A DNA stretch of 31,378 bases, taken from assembly GCA_023429825.1 (NCBI GenBank), contig JAEZDC010000062.1:1-31378 (forward strand), in the 5' to 3' direction. The first letter of the stretch is position 1; each line of letters opens with the position of its first letter. This document shows, piece by piece, positions 14,902-23,297 of this stretch. The DNA comes from Bacteroidota bacterium. Lineage in GTDB: Bacteria; Bacteroidota; Bacteroidia; Chitinophagales; Chitinophagaceae. A program made the translations under genes and the position numbers. The notes beneath the pieces are model-generated. The model did not search any database. It saw only the letters and a list, made by a program, of their open reading frames with translations, and had not been told where the DNA came from.

Positions 14902-15561
14902 ATGGCTTTGTTTTATCAACAAGATATCAACGAATACACTAAACTGGGGATTTGGAAGATTGAAGAGCCTGAGGATTTTTTCAGGCAGGAAGTGCCTTTG
15001 ATGCGAACGATTGCACATCCGCATAAGCGTCTTCAACACCTGGCAGGCAGATTTTTATTGCGTCAACTGTATCCGAATTTCCCATATAAAGAGATCATGA
15101 TAGCGGATACGAGGAAACCATTTCTGCCAGATGAACGTTATCATTTTTCTATTTCTCATTGCGGAGATTATGCGGCAGCTATTGTAAGTACAGAAGAAAG
15201 AGTGGGAATTGATATTGAACAACCCACTACACGTGTATTTAAAATACTTCATAAATTTTTGCATAGTGAAGAGCTAGAGCAATTTCAATTAGTCAATACA
15301 GATGAGCTTACAGACTCAAAACTCTCAACGCTACTCTGGTCTGCAAAGGAAGCGATGTTTAAGTGGTGGGGATGGGGCGATATTGACTTCAGTGAAGTAC
15401 TTAGGATCAAACAATTTCAATTTGGAAACGAAGGAAAATTCTCTGCATTCTTTTGTAAGAACGATGTGCAAATACCTTTACTTATCAACTATAAAATTTT
15501 TGAAGGCTTGTGCCTGGCATATACGCAATCTGAACCAGATGCCTTTAAGATAACTGATTAA
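14902..15561 (+). CDS. 4'-phosphopantetheinyl transferase (Sfp-type)
   Basis: This enzyme moves the 4'-phosphopantetheine arm of CoA onto a Ser of carrier proteins. The 219-aa protein has the Sfp-family blocks in order: RKPFLPDERYHFSISHCGDY (71-90), RVGIDIEQ (100-107) with metal ligands D104 and E106, and WSAKEAMFKW (146-155) with E150 and K154. The upstream HKRLQHLAGRFLLRQLYP is usual for Bacteroidota members. It may activate the fatty-acid ACP or a polyketide/peptide carrier; no carrier gene is nearby. It is a single gene, convergent with pdhB. A repeat copy and the pdhB terminator occupy the gap. Confidence 0.92.
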   Translation: MALFYQQDINEYTKLGIWKIEEPEDFFRQEVPLMRTIAHPHKRLQHLAGRFLLRQLYPNFPYKEIMIADTRKPFLPDERYHFSISHCGDYAAAIVSTEERVGIDIEQPTTRVFKILHKFLHSEELEQFQLVNTDELTDSKLSTLLWSAKEAMFKWWGWGDIDFSEVLRIKQFQFGNEGKFSAFFCKNDVQIPLLINYKIFEGLCLAYTQSEPDAFKITD

Positions 15562-15573
15562 CCTGTTGAATAA

Positions 15574-15613
15574 AGTTCGGAACCTTGAAGGGAGTGACAC
15601 AACAGGCGATGAT
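15574..15613 (+). repeat. Dispersed intergenic repeat, copy 4 (long form)
   Basis: GTTCGGAACCTTGAAGGGAG followed by TGACACAACAGGCGATGA is the long form of the repeat, nearly identical to the copy at 26775-26813. GTTCGGAAC is itself a small palindrome. It lies between the convergent phosphopantetheinyl transferase and pdhB genes. Confidence 0.75.
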
Positions 15614-15633
15614 TAGAGAACAAAACGATGGCT

Positions 15634-15669
15634 AAATAAAAATCCTCCCGAAAATCAACCAGAAGGATT
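15634..15669 (-). terminator. Rho-independent terminator of pdhB
   Basis: On the minus strand AATCCTTCTGG pairs with CGGGAGGATT through Watson-Crick and G-U pairs, followed by TTTTATTT. It lies about 22 bases after the pdhB stop. The G-U pairs do not form on the other strand, so it should work for pdhB only. Confidence 0.65.
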
Positions 15670-15691
15670 ATAAAAATAACTTGAAATAATA

Positions 15692-16678
15692 TTACTTCTT
15701 CATATACATCACATCCTTAACCAACTTCACCGTTCTTTCTACATCAGGAATTGCAAGTGCTGTTAAATTAGGAGCATAGTGCATTGGAGCATCTGCGCTG
15801 GTAATTCTCCTGATCGGAGCATCGAGATAATCGAATCCTTCTTTTTGGATACGATATGAAATTTCTGAGCTAACAGAAGCAAACGGCCACTGCTCTTCAA
15901 CGATGACCAGACGATTTGTCTTCTTAACGCTTTCCAATATTGTTCTCCAATCTAAAGGGCGAATTGTTCTTAGGTCAATCACTTCAGCACTTACGCCTTC
16001 CTTTTCTAATTCTGCAGCGGCGCCTAATGCAACTTTCATCATCTTATTAAATGAAACAATTGTAACATCTCTTCCCTGCTTCTTTATATCTGCTTTTCCT
16101 AACGGTATGTAGTATTCTTCTTCGGGCACTTCACTTTTATCACCATACATCACTTCGCTTTCCATAAACATTACGGGATCTTCTTCATAACGGATGGCTT
16201 GCTTCAACAAGCCTTTTGCATCGTATCCATTAGATGGTGACACCACTTTTACACCCGGGATGTTTGCATAATAACTCTCAAAAGCTGTTGAGTGTTGCGC
16301 ACCAAGTTGCCCGGCACTTCCATTGGGTCCACGAAAAACTATAGGACATGTGATTTGTCCGCCACTCATTGCCAACATTTTGGAAGCAGTATTAAGTATC
16401 TGGTCCATTGCTAACACTGCAAAGTTCCAGGTCATGAATTCCACTATAGGGCGTAACCCATTTTGTGCAGCACCTACACCAACAGCAGCAAATCCAAGTT
16501 CTGCAATAGGTGTATCTATCACTCGCTTGGGGCCGAACTCTGCCAGCATACCTTGACTTACTTTGTAAGCACCATTATATTCTGCCACTTCCTCACCCAT
16601 TAGAAATACTCTTTCATCTCTACGCATTTCTTCATTCATTGCTTCACGAAGGGCTTCCCTGAAAGCTATTTGACGCAT
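15692..16678 (-). CDS. pdhB: Pyruvate dehydrogenase E1 component, beta subunit
   Basis: With the alpha subunit this forms the thiamine-diphosphate E1 enzyme that decarboxylates pyruvate and acetylates lipoyl-E2, feeding acetyl-CoA into the TCA cycle. The 328-aa sequence is full length and typical: MRQIAFREALREAMNEEM, FLMGEEVAEYNGAYKVSQGM with the ThDP-activating Glu, DTPIAELGFAAVGVGAA, GPNGSAGQLGAQHS, and the C-terminal EEQWPFASVSSEI. The alpha subunit (pdhA) and E2 are not adjacent, so this organism splits the complex genes. A candidate TATTTTTG promoter box at 16703 and a terminator at 15634 make it a single-gene unit. A 2-oxoisovalerate E1 beta is a less likely alternative. Confidence 0.93.
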   Translation of the reverse strand: MRQIAFREALREAMNEEMRRDERVFLMGEEVAEYNGAYKVSQGMLAEFGPKRVIDTPIAELGFAAVGVGAAQNGLRPIVEFMTWNFAVLAMDQILNTASKMLAMSGGQITCPIVFRGPNGSAGQLGAQHSTAFESYYANIPGVKVVSPSNGYDAKGLLKQAIRYEEDPVMFMESEVMYGDKSEVPEEEYYIPLGKADIKKQGRDVTIVSFNKMMKVALGAAAELEKEGVSAEVIDLRTIRPLDWRTILESVKKTNRLVIVEEQWPFASVSSEISYRIQKEGFDYLDAPIRRITSADAPMHYAPNLTALAIPDVERTVKLVKDVMYMKK

Positions 16679-16702
16679 AATACTGTCCTGGTTTTAAGTG
16701 GG

Positions 16703-16710
16703 CAAAAATA
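16703..16710 (-). promoter_or_regulatory. TAnnTTTG promoter box for pdhB
   Basis: TATTTTTG on the minus strand matches the Bacteroidota -7 box and lies 24 bases before the pdhB ATG. The -33 element is weak (TTTC about 19 bases upstream). The same octamer precedes sdhC. Confidence 0.5.
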
Positions 16711-16866
16711 GCTGAATATGGTTAGAAAATGAAAGTGATTTCAGCAAGCCTTTTCTGTACTATTTCTTTAATGTTTGTTAAGTGTTACCTATTAAGATAA
16801 AGCTTAACATTTTATGGCAAGTGTAACTCATGGAAGTTCGTTCTTTTATTGAACTAAACCGCAGAT

Positions 16867-17439
16867 ATGAAAAGACTAATCTATCCTTTACTGATCATTT
16901 TAATTGGAGCAAACTTGAGTTCATGCGAAGCTTTAAAGGCTATCACAGCTAAAGACCTGGTCACATTCACTGCAGATATGAAAGACAGGCTGGATAGCAA
17001 TAGCATTGAACTGAATAAAGTGCAGTTTTTTATTGATCAGCGGATCATTCTCAGCAGATCGCTTGGTTCAAGCAAGGCGGAGGTAAAATCTGGTAAAGTG
17101 ATGTTTGAGAATGGGCAGTATACAAACCAGATCATTATTCCTGCTCTAACGCCTGGTGTTTGTGAGGCATCGTCAAATGGAACTTTACACATAAGTTTTG
17201 AATCAGAAGGAAGCAATATTGCATTCGGCCCTGGCTTAGCAAATGCGACAGATCAGTTTGTATTACTTGGTAAGGAATGGGAAAACGGCACAGCTGTGGT
17301 GACATATGAAGGAAACGAATTCAGAGCTAAAACAGCTAATGGCGGGAATGTAGGTGATGTTAAATTGATGATCAAGAAAAGTGATTTAAATAAAACTTCG
17401 AAAAGTACAAGAACGTTGAAAGGAAGAAAGGTGGAATAA
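16867..17439 (+). CDS. Hypothetical lipoprotein
   Basis: This 190-aa protein has a lipoprotein signal peptide (MKRLIYPLLIILIGANLSSC) with the lipobox L-S-S-C and the lipidated cysteine at residue 20. The mature part is soluble and looks beta-rich in the middle, with repeated short strands such as TLHISFESEGSNIAFG and TAVVTYEGNEFRAK. The C-terminal 25 residues are strongly basic (KKSDLNKTSKSTRTLKGRK). I recognise no domain. It likely sits on a periplasmic or outer membrane surface. It is monocistronic; its TAA is directly followed by the stop codon of the convergent rfbD gene with no base in between. Confidence 0.75.
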   Translation: MKRLIYPLLIILIGANLSSCEALKAITAKDLVTFTADMKDRLDSNSIELNKVQFFIDQRIILSRSLGSSKAEVKSGKVMFENGQYTNQIIIPALTPGVCEASSNGTLHISFESEGSNIAFGPGLANATDQFVLLGKEWENGTAVVTYEGNEFRAKTANGGNVGDVKLMIKKSDLNKTSKSTRTLKGRKVE

Positions 17440-18318
17440 TTATTTCATTTTATCGATACACTCTTTCAAACTCCTTTTCCAATCTTTGAGTTCGATTCCA
17501 AAAGTTGATTGGATCTTATGCTTATCTAAAACTGAATATGCTGGTCTTTTAGCAGGTGTTGGATAAGCTAATGTTGGGATTGGATTTACTGTACATGGCA
17601 ACTCCCCTAATTCTTTTATTGCGGAAGCAAAATCAAACCATGATATGATTCCCTCATTGCTATAATGGTATATACCATATATATCGCGGATTGAAAGATC
17701 ATTTGCAGAAAGTTGATCAATGATGTGCATGGTTGCTTCCGCAAGATCTTTCGCGTAAGTAGGTGACCCGATTTGATCAGAGACGATATTCAGTTGATCT
17801 TTTTCTTTCATCAGCCTGATCATCGTTTTTACAAAATTATTTCCATGCGTACTGTAAACCCATGATGTTCGAATTACAATACTGCGTTCGCAGTTTTCTA
17901 ATGCAAGTTTTTCTCCCAACCATTTAGTATACCCGTAATAATTGATGGGATCGGTTTTATGTTCTTCTTTGTATGGAGCTGATCCATTACCGCCAAATAC
18001 ATAATCTGTTGAGAAAGTAATAAGTGTTGCGGTATATTGATGACACAGCCTGGCTAGATTACCTACTGCCTCAGCATTTGTTTTGTAAGCGGCTTCTTGT
18101 TCTGCTTCTGCTTTATCTACAGCAGTATATCCTGCGGTATTTATAACAATTGATATCCTATTTTCAAAGAAGAATTTTTCAAGAGATGAGTTGTTTGCTA
18201 TATCCAACTCGGTTCTATCGCAAAAAATAAAATTGTAGTTGGAATAGTTTAGAGCGACCTGTTGCAGTTCCCAACCTAATTGTCCATTTTTTCCTGTAAC
18301 GAGAATTGAGGGCTTCAT
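17440..18318 (-). CDS. rfbD: dTDP-4-dehydrorhamnose reductase
   Basis: RmlD/RfbD reduces dTDP-4-dehydro-L-rhamnose to dTDP-L-rhamnose with NAD(P)H in surface polysaccharide synthesis. The 292-aa extended SDR-fold protein shows GKNGQLG (9-15) for the cofactor, the family block NTAGYTAVDKAE (60-71), STDYVFGG (103-110), the catalytic YGYTK (Y128, K132), and VSDQIGSPTY. The length is normal. rmlA, rmlB and rmlC are not in this window. It is the last gene of the nucleotide-sugar series, separated from it by a 78-base gap containing a repeat-derived hairpin. A TAnnTTTG box lies only 8 bases before the ATG. Convergent stop codons with the lipoprotein gene touch. Confidence 0.92.
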   Translation of the reverse strand: MKPSILVTGKNGQLGWELQQVALNYSNYNFIFCDRTELDIANNSSLEKFFFENRISIVINTAGYTAVDKAEAEQEAAYKTNAEAVGNLARLCHQYTATLITFSTDYVFGGNGSAPYKEEHKTDPINYYGYTKWLGEKLALENCERSIVIRTSWVYSTHGNNFVKTMIRLMKEKDQLNIVSDQIGSPTYAKDLAEATMHIIDQLSANDLSIRDIYGIYHYSNEGIISWFDFASAIKELGELPCTVNPIPTLAYPTPAKRPAYSVLDKHKIQSTFGIELKDWKRSLKECIDKMK

Positions 18319-18325
18319 TGTTGCC

Positions 18326-18333
18326 CAAAGCTA
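18326..18333 (-). promoter_or_regulatory. TAnnTTTG box abutting the rfbD start
   Basis: TAGCTTTG on the minus strand matches the consensus box and ends 7 bases before the rfbD ATG, which would give an almost leaderless transcript. No -33 TTTG is visible, so this may be chance. Confidence 0.25.
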
Positions 18334-18335
18334 AG

Positions 18336-18390
18336 GTGTTGAAGTGTGCGACGCAACAGGACTTCAATAGAAATCCTGTTGCTCGTCACA
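18336..18390. repeat. Dispersed repeat, copy 5, with inverted half copy forming a hairpin
   Basis: GTTGAAGTGTGCGACGCAAC on the plus strand is a repeat copy. It is followed by the inverted partial copy TCCTGTTGCTCGTCACA. GCAACAGGA (18353-18361) pairs perfectly with TCCTGTTGC (18374-18382). There is no T tract, so it is not an ordinary terminator. It fills the gap between rfbD and the UDP-HexNAc dehydrogenase. Confidence 0.75.
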
Positions 18391-18396
18391 AAAAAA

Positions 18397-19689
18397 TTAA
18401 AAGCTGAAATAAGAACGAGAAGTTATTTTTCCCTTATAAGTGCCTTTCAGATCAGCAATTAAAGCACCGGGCTTAGTGATCGAAGCGAAATAGGCATCAT
18501 CAAATTGTGCATATTCGTTATGCGGAACAGTAACAACTATCGCATCATAATCTTTCCCAATTTTATCAACCAATCCAAAACCATATTCATGTTTGAGTTC
18601 TTCTGAATCGGCATGTGGATCAGTAACATCTACATTGATGTAATAAGAAAGAAGGTTGTTTACTACATCGGCAACTTTCGAATTACGTATATCACTCACG
18701 TTCTCTTTAAACGTTGCTCCCATTACCAACACCCTTGATTCTCGTACATTACCTGCATTCTTGATGATATGTTGAAGTATCTTTTTATGCAAGTAGTTAG
18801 GCATGTTATCGTTGATGTAACGGCCCGCCAATATCACTCTTGAATTAAACCCGAGTTCTGCTGCTTTATAGGTGAGATAATAAGGATCAACCCCAATGCA
18901 ATGCCCTCCTACAAGCCCAGGTTGGAATTTGAGGAAATTCCATTTAGTGCCTGCAGCTTCCAGCACTTCATACGTATTGATACCAAGACGATCGAAGATG
19001 ATAGACAGCTCATTCATTAATGCAATGTTGAGATCTCTTTGTGTGTTCTCGATGATCTTCGCTGCTTCTGCGACTTTAATAGAAGATGCCCTGTGTACTC
19101 CTGCATCAACAACCAACTCGTATACTTTCGCAATTTGGTCAAGTGATTCATCATCACAACCAGAAACAACTTTAATGACGGTTCTTAAAGTATGCTTTTT
19201 ATCTCCTGGGTTTATTCTCTCTGGTGAGTAGCCAAGTTTAAAATCATCACACATTTTCAGTCCACTCAGCTTTTCCATTATCGGTAAGCAGTCTTCTTCT
19301 GTACATCCTGGATAAACCGTTGATTCAAATACCACATAATCTCCTTTCTTCAGAACCTTGCCAATAGTAGTTGAGGCGCCTGTAACCGGTTTAAGATCGG
19401 GTACATTATGTTCATCAACAGGAGTTGGTACGGCTACGATGAAAAACTTTGCTTCACGTAAAACATCCAAAGATGTTGTGAATGTAATATCGCAACCATC
19501 GAAAGCAGACTTGTCCAATTCTTTACTTGGATCTATGCCCTGCTTCATGAGGTTAACGCGATGCTCATTAATATCAAATCCTATAACAGATATTTTTTTA
19601 GCTAATTCAAGTGCGATAGGAAGGCCAACATAGCCTAGACCTATAACTGCCAGTTTTACTTCTTTTTTAAGTAGGGAATCGTATATCAT
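18397..19689 (-). CDS. UDP-N-acetylhexosamine 6-dehydrogenase (TviB/WbpO/WecC-like)
   Basis: This 430-aa nucleotide-sugar dehydrogenase oxidises C6 of a UDP-N-acetylhexosamine twice with NAD+ to give the uronate. The Rossmann motif GLGYVGLP lies at 17-24, VAVPTPVDEHN at 86-95, and the catalytic Cys C264 in GLVGGHCIGVDPYYL. GYSPERINPGD and GATFKENVSDIRNSK are typical of the UDP-HexNAc branch (TviB, WbpO, WbpA) and differ from the adjacent UDP-glucose enzyme. Whether it takes UDP-GlcNAc, UDP-GalNAc or UDP-ManNAc cannot be decided by eye. Its ATG overlaps the stop of the UDP-xylose synthase gene by four bases (ATGA), so translation is probably coupled. Confidence 0.88.
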   Translation of the reverse strand: MIYDSLLKKEVKLAVIGLGYVGLPIALELAKKISVIGFDINEHRVNLMKQGIDPSKELDKSAFDGCDITFTTSLDVLREAKFFIVAVPTPVDEHNVPDLKPVTGASTTIGKVLKKGDYVVFESTVYPGCTEEDCLPIMEKLSGLKMCDDFKLGYSPERINPGDKKHTLRTVIKVVSGCDDESLDQIAKVYELVVDAGVHRASSIKVAEAAKIIENTQRDLNIALMNELSIIFDRLGINTYEVLEAAGTKWNFLKFQPGLVGGHCIGVDPYYLTYKAAELGFNSRVILAGRYINDNMPNYLHKKILQHIIKNAGNVRESRVLVMGATFKENVSDIRNSKVADVVNNLLSYYINVDVTDPHADSEELKHEYGFGLVDKIGKDYDAIVVTVPHNEYAQFDDAYFASITKPGALIADLKGTYKGKITSRSYFSF

Positions 19690-20669
19690 TTTTTACTATT
19701 AAAATCTTTGGGTTGTTTATACCATTCTTCTTTAGGAAGTGACGCGAAATATTCGTAAGTAGTTTTTAGTCCTTCTGCCCTATCCACTTTTGGCTCCCAG
19801 CCAAGTATGTTTTTTGCCTTGGTAATATCAGGCTTGCGTTGCTTTGGATCATCTACGGGTAATGGCCTGTAATCTATCTTAACCTTTGAGCCGGTAAGTT
19901 TTAAAACTTCTTCAGCAAAATCTTTCAATGAGATTTCGTTAGGGTTACCAATGTTCACGGGTTGGGCATGATCACTCATCAATAATCGATATATTCCTTC
20001 GATAAGATCACTGACATAACAAAATGATCTTGTTTGGCTGCCATCTCCGAATACTGTTAAGTCTTCGCCTCGTAAAGCCTGCCCTATAAAAGCAGGTAAT
20101 GCTCTTCCATCATTGAGGCGCATTCTCGGTCCGTATGTATTGAATATTCTTATGATCCTGGTTTCTACATTATGGAATGTATGATACGCCATGGTAATAG
20201 CTTCGAGATAACGTTTTGCCTCATCATACACACCTCTTGGACCAACAGGGTTTACATTACCCCAATATTCTTCAGTTTGGGGATGCACCAAAGGATCGCC
20301 ATATATTTCGCTGGTAGATGCCACTAATATCCTTGCTCCCTTATCCTTGGCTAATCCTAAACAATTGTGCGTACCTAATGCGCCAACCTTTAGTGTTTGT
20401 ATAGGTATTTTGAGATAATCAATGGGGCTGGCAGGTGAAGCAAAATGTAAAATATAATCCACTTTACCAGGAACATGAATGAATTTCGTTACATCATGAA
20501 AATGGAACTCGAAATTTTTGAGTGGAAAAAGATGTTCGATGTTTTTCAGATCACCCGTTACCAGGTTATCCATCGCCACAACATCATAGCCTTCGTTGAT
20601 AAACCTGTCACAAAGATGTGAACCGAGAAACCCTGCTGCGCCTGTAATTAAAATTCTTTTATTGCTCAT
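19686..20669 (-). CDS. UDP-glucuronate decarboxylase (UDP-xylose synthase)
   Basis: This extended short-chain dehydrogenase converts UDP-glucuronate to UDP-xylose. The 327-aa protein has GAAGFLGSH (10-18), HFASPASPIDYLKIP (75-89), the catalytic STSEIYGDP (118-126), and GVYDEAKRYLE with Y148 and K152. RIFNTYGPRM, DGSQTRSFCYVSDLIEG and RKPDITKAKNILGWEP complete the UXS pattern. It follows the UDP-glucose dehydrogenase with a four-base overlap, so its substrate is made by the gene just before it. That adjacency supports UDP-xylose synthase over a UDP-glucose 4-epimerase. Confidence 0.93.
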   Translation of the reverse strand: MSNKRILITGAAGFLGSHLCDRFINEGYDVVAMDNLVTGDLKNIEHLFPLKNFEFHFHDVTKFIHVPGKVDYILHFASPASPIDYLKIPIQTLKVGALGTHNCLGLAKDKGARILVASTSEIYGDPLVHPQTEEYWGNVNPVGPRGVYDEAKRYLEAITMAYHTFHNVETRIIRIFNTYGPRMRLNDGRALPAFIGQALRGEDLTVFGDGSQTRSFCYVSDLIEGIYRLLMSDHAQPVNIGNPNEISLKDFAEEVLKLTGSKVKIDYRPLPVDDPKQRKPDITKAKNILGWEPKVDRAEGLKTTYEYFASLPKEEWYKQPKDFNSKK

Positions 20670-21988
20670 GCAAATTGCTTTTGTGTTAATGGTCGTCCGA
20701 TGCTTACATAATAATATCCCTTCTCTTCCATTTGTGCTACATCAAAAACATTTCTACCATCAAATACAACTTTATCTTTCAGCCGGGCTTCGATCTTTTC
20801 AAAATCAGGTGTTCTGAATTCATTCCACTCGGTAGCAATGATCAATGCATCAGCATTTTCTAAAGCTTCATATTGATCTTCGGCGTATTGGATCTTATCA
20901 CCTATTAAATTCTTTACATTCTTCATTGCTTCCGGATCAAAAGCAGAGACAGTAGCACCTTCCGCTGTTAAAGCGTTGATCAATTCCAATGCAGGTGCTT
21001 CTCTTATATCATCTGTATTCGGTTTAAATGCCAATCCCCAAAGAGCGAAATGCTTTCCATTCAAACCTCCGTCAAAGTATTCTTTGATCTTGGGTAAAAG
21101 ATGAAGCTTTTGCTTCTTGTTTACATCCATTACCGCTTTTAATATCTGGAAATCATACTTCACATCCTCAGCTGATTTTGCCAATGCCTGCACATCTTTA
21201 GGAAAACAGCTTCCCCCGTAACCTATACCAGGGAACAAGAACCTTTTTCCAATTCTTTCATCACTGCCAATTCCCTTTCTCACCATATCAACGTCGGCGC
21301 CTAACCTTTCGCAGAGCTGAGCAATTTCATTCATAAAAGATATCTTAGCAGCAAGGAAACAGTTTGCAGCATACTTTGTAAGCTCAGCTGATCTTTCATC
21401 CATAAAAATGATCGGATTTCCCTGGCGTACAAAAGGCGCGTATAAATCAAGTAAAATCTTCTTTGCTCTTTCAGACTCAGTACCGATCACCACTCTATCA
21501 GGCTTCATAAAATCTTCCACTGCCATACCCTCTCTTAAAAACTCAGGGTTTGATACGACATCAAAATCACCTTTGTAATTCTTTTCGATCACTTTTCTAA
21601 CCTTATCAGCAGTACCAACAGGAACGGTGCTTTTATCGATAATGATCTTGTAATCCTGTAGCAGATTACTGATGTCTTCTGAAACTTTTAAAATATAACT
21701 CAAATCAGCGGAACCATCTTCACCGGGAGGGGTAGGCAACGCTAAAAAAATCACATCAGCATCTTGAATACCTTCAGCAAGGTCTGTAGTGAACTTTAAT
21801 CTTTCTTCCTTTAAATTCCTGGCGAATAATTTCTCAAGACCAGGTTCAAAAATAGTTATCTGGCCATTGGACAAACTCTGTACTTTTTTCGGGTCAATAT
21901 CTACACAGGATACGTAGTTTCCTGTTTCAGCAAAGCAGGTTCCGGTTACAAGTCCAACATATCCGGTTCCAACTACAGAGATCTTCAT
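20666..21988 (-). CDS. ugd: UDP-glucose 6-dehydrogenase
   Basis: This enzyme makes UDP-glucuronate from UDP-glucose with two NAD+. The 440-aa protein opens with MKISVVGTGYVGLVTGTCFA, the standard NAD motif. FLALPTPPGEDGSADLSYI, KSTVPVGTAD, SNPEFLREGMAVEDFMKPDR and the catalytic GIGYGGSCFPKD (C261, K264) follow in normal order, then ALWGLAFKPNTDDIREAPA. The start is four bases after the aminotransferase stop, and the end overlaps the UDP-xylose synthase gene by four bases. It supplies the substrate of its downstream neighbour, and perhaps acidic sugar for polysaccharide. Confidence 0.95.
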   Translation of the reverse strand: MKISVVGTGYVGLVTGTCFAETGNYVSCVDIDPKKVQSLSNGQITIFEPGLEKLFARNLKEERLKFTTDLAEGIQDADVIFLALPTPPGEDGSADLSYILKVSEDISNLLQDYKIIIDKSTVPVGTADKVRKVIEKNYKGDFDVVSNPEFLREGMAVEDFMKPDRVVIGTESERAKKILLDLYAPFVRQGNPIIFMDERSAELTKYAANCFLAAKISFMNEIAQLCERLGADVDMVRKGIGSDERIGKRFLFPGIGYGGSCFPKDVQALAKSAEDVKYDFQILKAVMDVNKKQKLHLLPKIKEYFDGGLNGKHFALWGLAFKPNTDDIREAPALELINALTAEGATVSAFDPEAMKNVKNLIGDKIQYAEDQYEALENADALIIATEWNEFRTPDFEKIEARLKDKVVFDGRNVFDVAQMEEKGYYYVSIGRPLTQKQFA

Positions 21989-21992
21989 ATTT

Positions 21993-23123
21993 CTATTTAT
22001 TAATGTATTCTAAAACAGATGAAGTAATAAAATTCAATTGTTCTTCATCCAATTCGGTATGCATTGGCAGTGAGATTACTCTCTCCGTTAACCAATCTGT
22101 TATCTCAAGTGGTGGTGTTTGCAAATTGAACGATTCAAACATTTTTTGTTTATGCCCCGGCACAGGATAATAGATCATTGAAGGAATTCCACGGGAGGCT
22201 AAGAATTCTACCAATCCGTCCCTGTTTACCCCCTCCAGCACCAATGTGTATTGATGATACACATGGTAACCATAATCTGCCCTGTATGGAGTTGTGATCT
22301 TTGGATGATTTGCAAAAGCAGCGTCATAAAAATCTGCAGCTTTTCTTCTTGCAGCAATATATTCATCCAAATGTCTCAGCTTAATATTCAACACCGCGGC
22401 CTGTACTGTATCCAACCTGGAATTGCATCCCACCACATCATGGTAATAGCGTTTGCTTTGACCATGGTTCGCTACCATCTTCAATTTATTTGCCAAAGCA
22501 TCATCATTAGTAAATATGGCTCCCCCATCGCCATAACATCCGAGGTTTTTAGAAGGGAAAAACGAAGTGCAACCGATAGTTCCAATAGTTCCTAGTTTTA
22601 CTTTCTTTCCATCAGTAAAAGTATAATCACCCCCAATTGCCTGAGCAACATCTTCCACAACAAACAAATTATATTCCTCTGCAATCTTCATGATCGCTTC
22701 CATCGGAGCCGGCTGACCATATAAATGAACAGGCACAATAGCCTTGGTTTTTGGCGTAATAGCCTTTCTTACACTTTCGGGATCAAGGCAAAAAGTTTTA
22801 GGGTTAACTTCTACAAAGACGGGTTTTAACCTCAACAAAGCCACAACTTCCGTTGTAGCTATATATGTGAATGAAGGTGTGATTACTTCATCACCAGGTT
22901 CTAAACCTAAAGCCATCATCGCAATTTGCAATGCATCAGTACCATTAGCACAAGGAATAACATGCTTTGATCCAAGGTATTTAGCAAGATTATCGCTAAA
23001 CTCCTGAACAGGCTTTCCGTTAATGAACGCCGTACTTTCTAAAACATCGATTATCGCTTTATCTATTTCTGGTTTGATCTTTTGATACTGAGTCTTAAGA
23101 TCTACCATTTGTAATGCTTTCAT
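21993..23123 (-). CDS. DegT/DnrJ/EryC1-family sugar aminotransferase
   Basis: This PLP-dependent enzyme transfers an amino group to a nucleotide-linked keto sugar. The 376-aa protein shows ANGTDALQIAMMALG, GDEVITPSFTYIATTEVV, VPVHLYGQ, EDVAQAIGG (Asp158), and the PLP-lysine block SFFPSKNLGCYGDGGA (K192). It is closest in appearance to WbpE/WlbC-type enzymes that act on UDP-3-keto-GlcNAc-uronate. The UDP-HexNAc dehydrogenase in the same cluster would fit that pathway, but the 3-oxidase (WbpB-like) and acetyltransferase (WbpD-like) are not here. I chose the ATG at 23121-23123; an upstream TTG reading adds seven unlikely residues. It heads the cluster, with a TAnnTTTG box 18 bases upstream. Confidence 0.9.
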   Translation of the reverse strand: MKALQMVDLKTQYQKIKPEIDKAIIDVLESTAFINGKPVQEFSDNLAKYLGSKHVIPCANGTDALQIAMMALGLEPGDEVITPSFTYIATTEVVALLRLKPVFVEVNPKTFCLDPESVRKAITPKTKAIVPVHLYGQPAPMEAIMKIAEEYNLFVVEDVAQAIGGDYTFTDGKKVKLGTIGTIGCTSFFPSKNLGCYGDGGAIFTNDDALANKLKMVANHGQSKRYYHDVVGCNSRLDTVQAAVLNIKLRHLDEYIAARRKAADFYDAAFANHPKITTPYRADYGYHVYHQYTLVLEGVNRDGLVEFLASRGIPSMIYYPVPGHKQKMFESFNLQTPPLEITDWLTERVISLPMHTELDEEQLNFITSSVLEYINK

Positions 23124-23141
23124 AATTAAGATTGAAGGCGG

Positions 23142-23149
23142 CAAAACTA
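23142..23149 (-). promoter_or_regulatory. TAnnTTTG promoter box for the nucleotide-sugar cluster
   Basis: TAGTTTTG on the minus strand matches the -7 box and lies 18 bases before the aminotransferase ATG. The -33 element is not clear. It would drive the four tightly packed genes down to 18397. Confidence 0.45.
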
Positions 23150-23221
23150 AGGCAAAAAAGGGTTGGGCTGGTATTCTACTACTTAATGGTATTATGTAGC
23201 AAACAGAGGCATTTCAATTAG

Positions 23222-23250
23222 GCTTCCGTTGCGTCGCACTCTTCAACGCC
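23222..23250 (-). repeat. Dispersed intergenic repeat, copy 6
   Basis: GCTTCCGTTGCGTCGCACTC followed by TTCAACGCC is a minus-strand copy of the repeat, with the GTTGAAGAGTG flank preserved. It lies in the 380-base gap between tsaD and the sugar cluster. Confidence 0.72.
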
Positions 23251-23264
23251 TTGTTCATTATGGA

Positions 23265-23297
23265 GCATAAAAAGAGGTCTGCTAGAAAGCAGACCTC
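23265..23297 (-). terminator. Rho-independent terminator (minus strand)
   Basis: On the minus strand GAGGTCTGCT, loop TTCT, AGCAGACCTC, then TTTTTATG. The 10-bp stem is perfect and GC-rich. It is about 200 bases beyond the tsaD stop, so the transcript ending here carries a long, hairpin-rich 3' region or a separate small RNA. Confidence 0.85.

Noticed and set aside
18326..18390. Intrinsic terminator between the UDP-HexNAc dehydrogenase and rfbD.
   Set aside because: The stem is good, but it is followed by GCGTCGCACAC on the minus strand, with no T tract.
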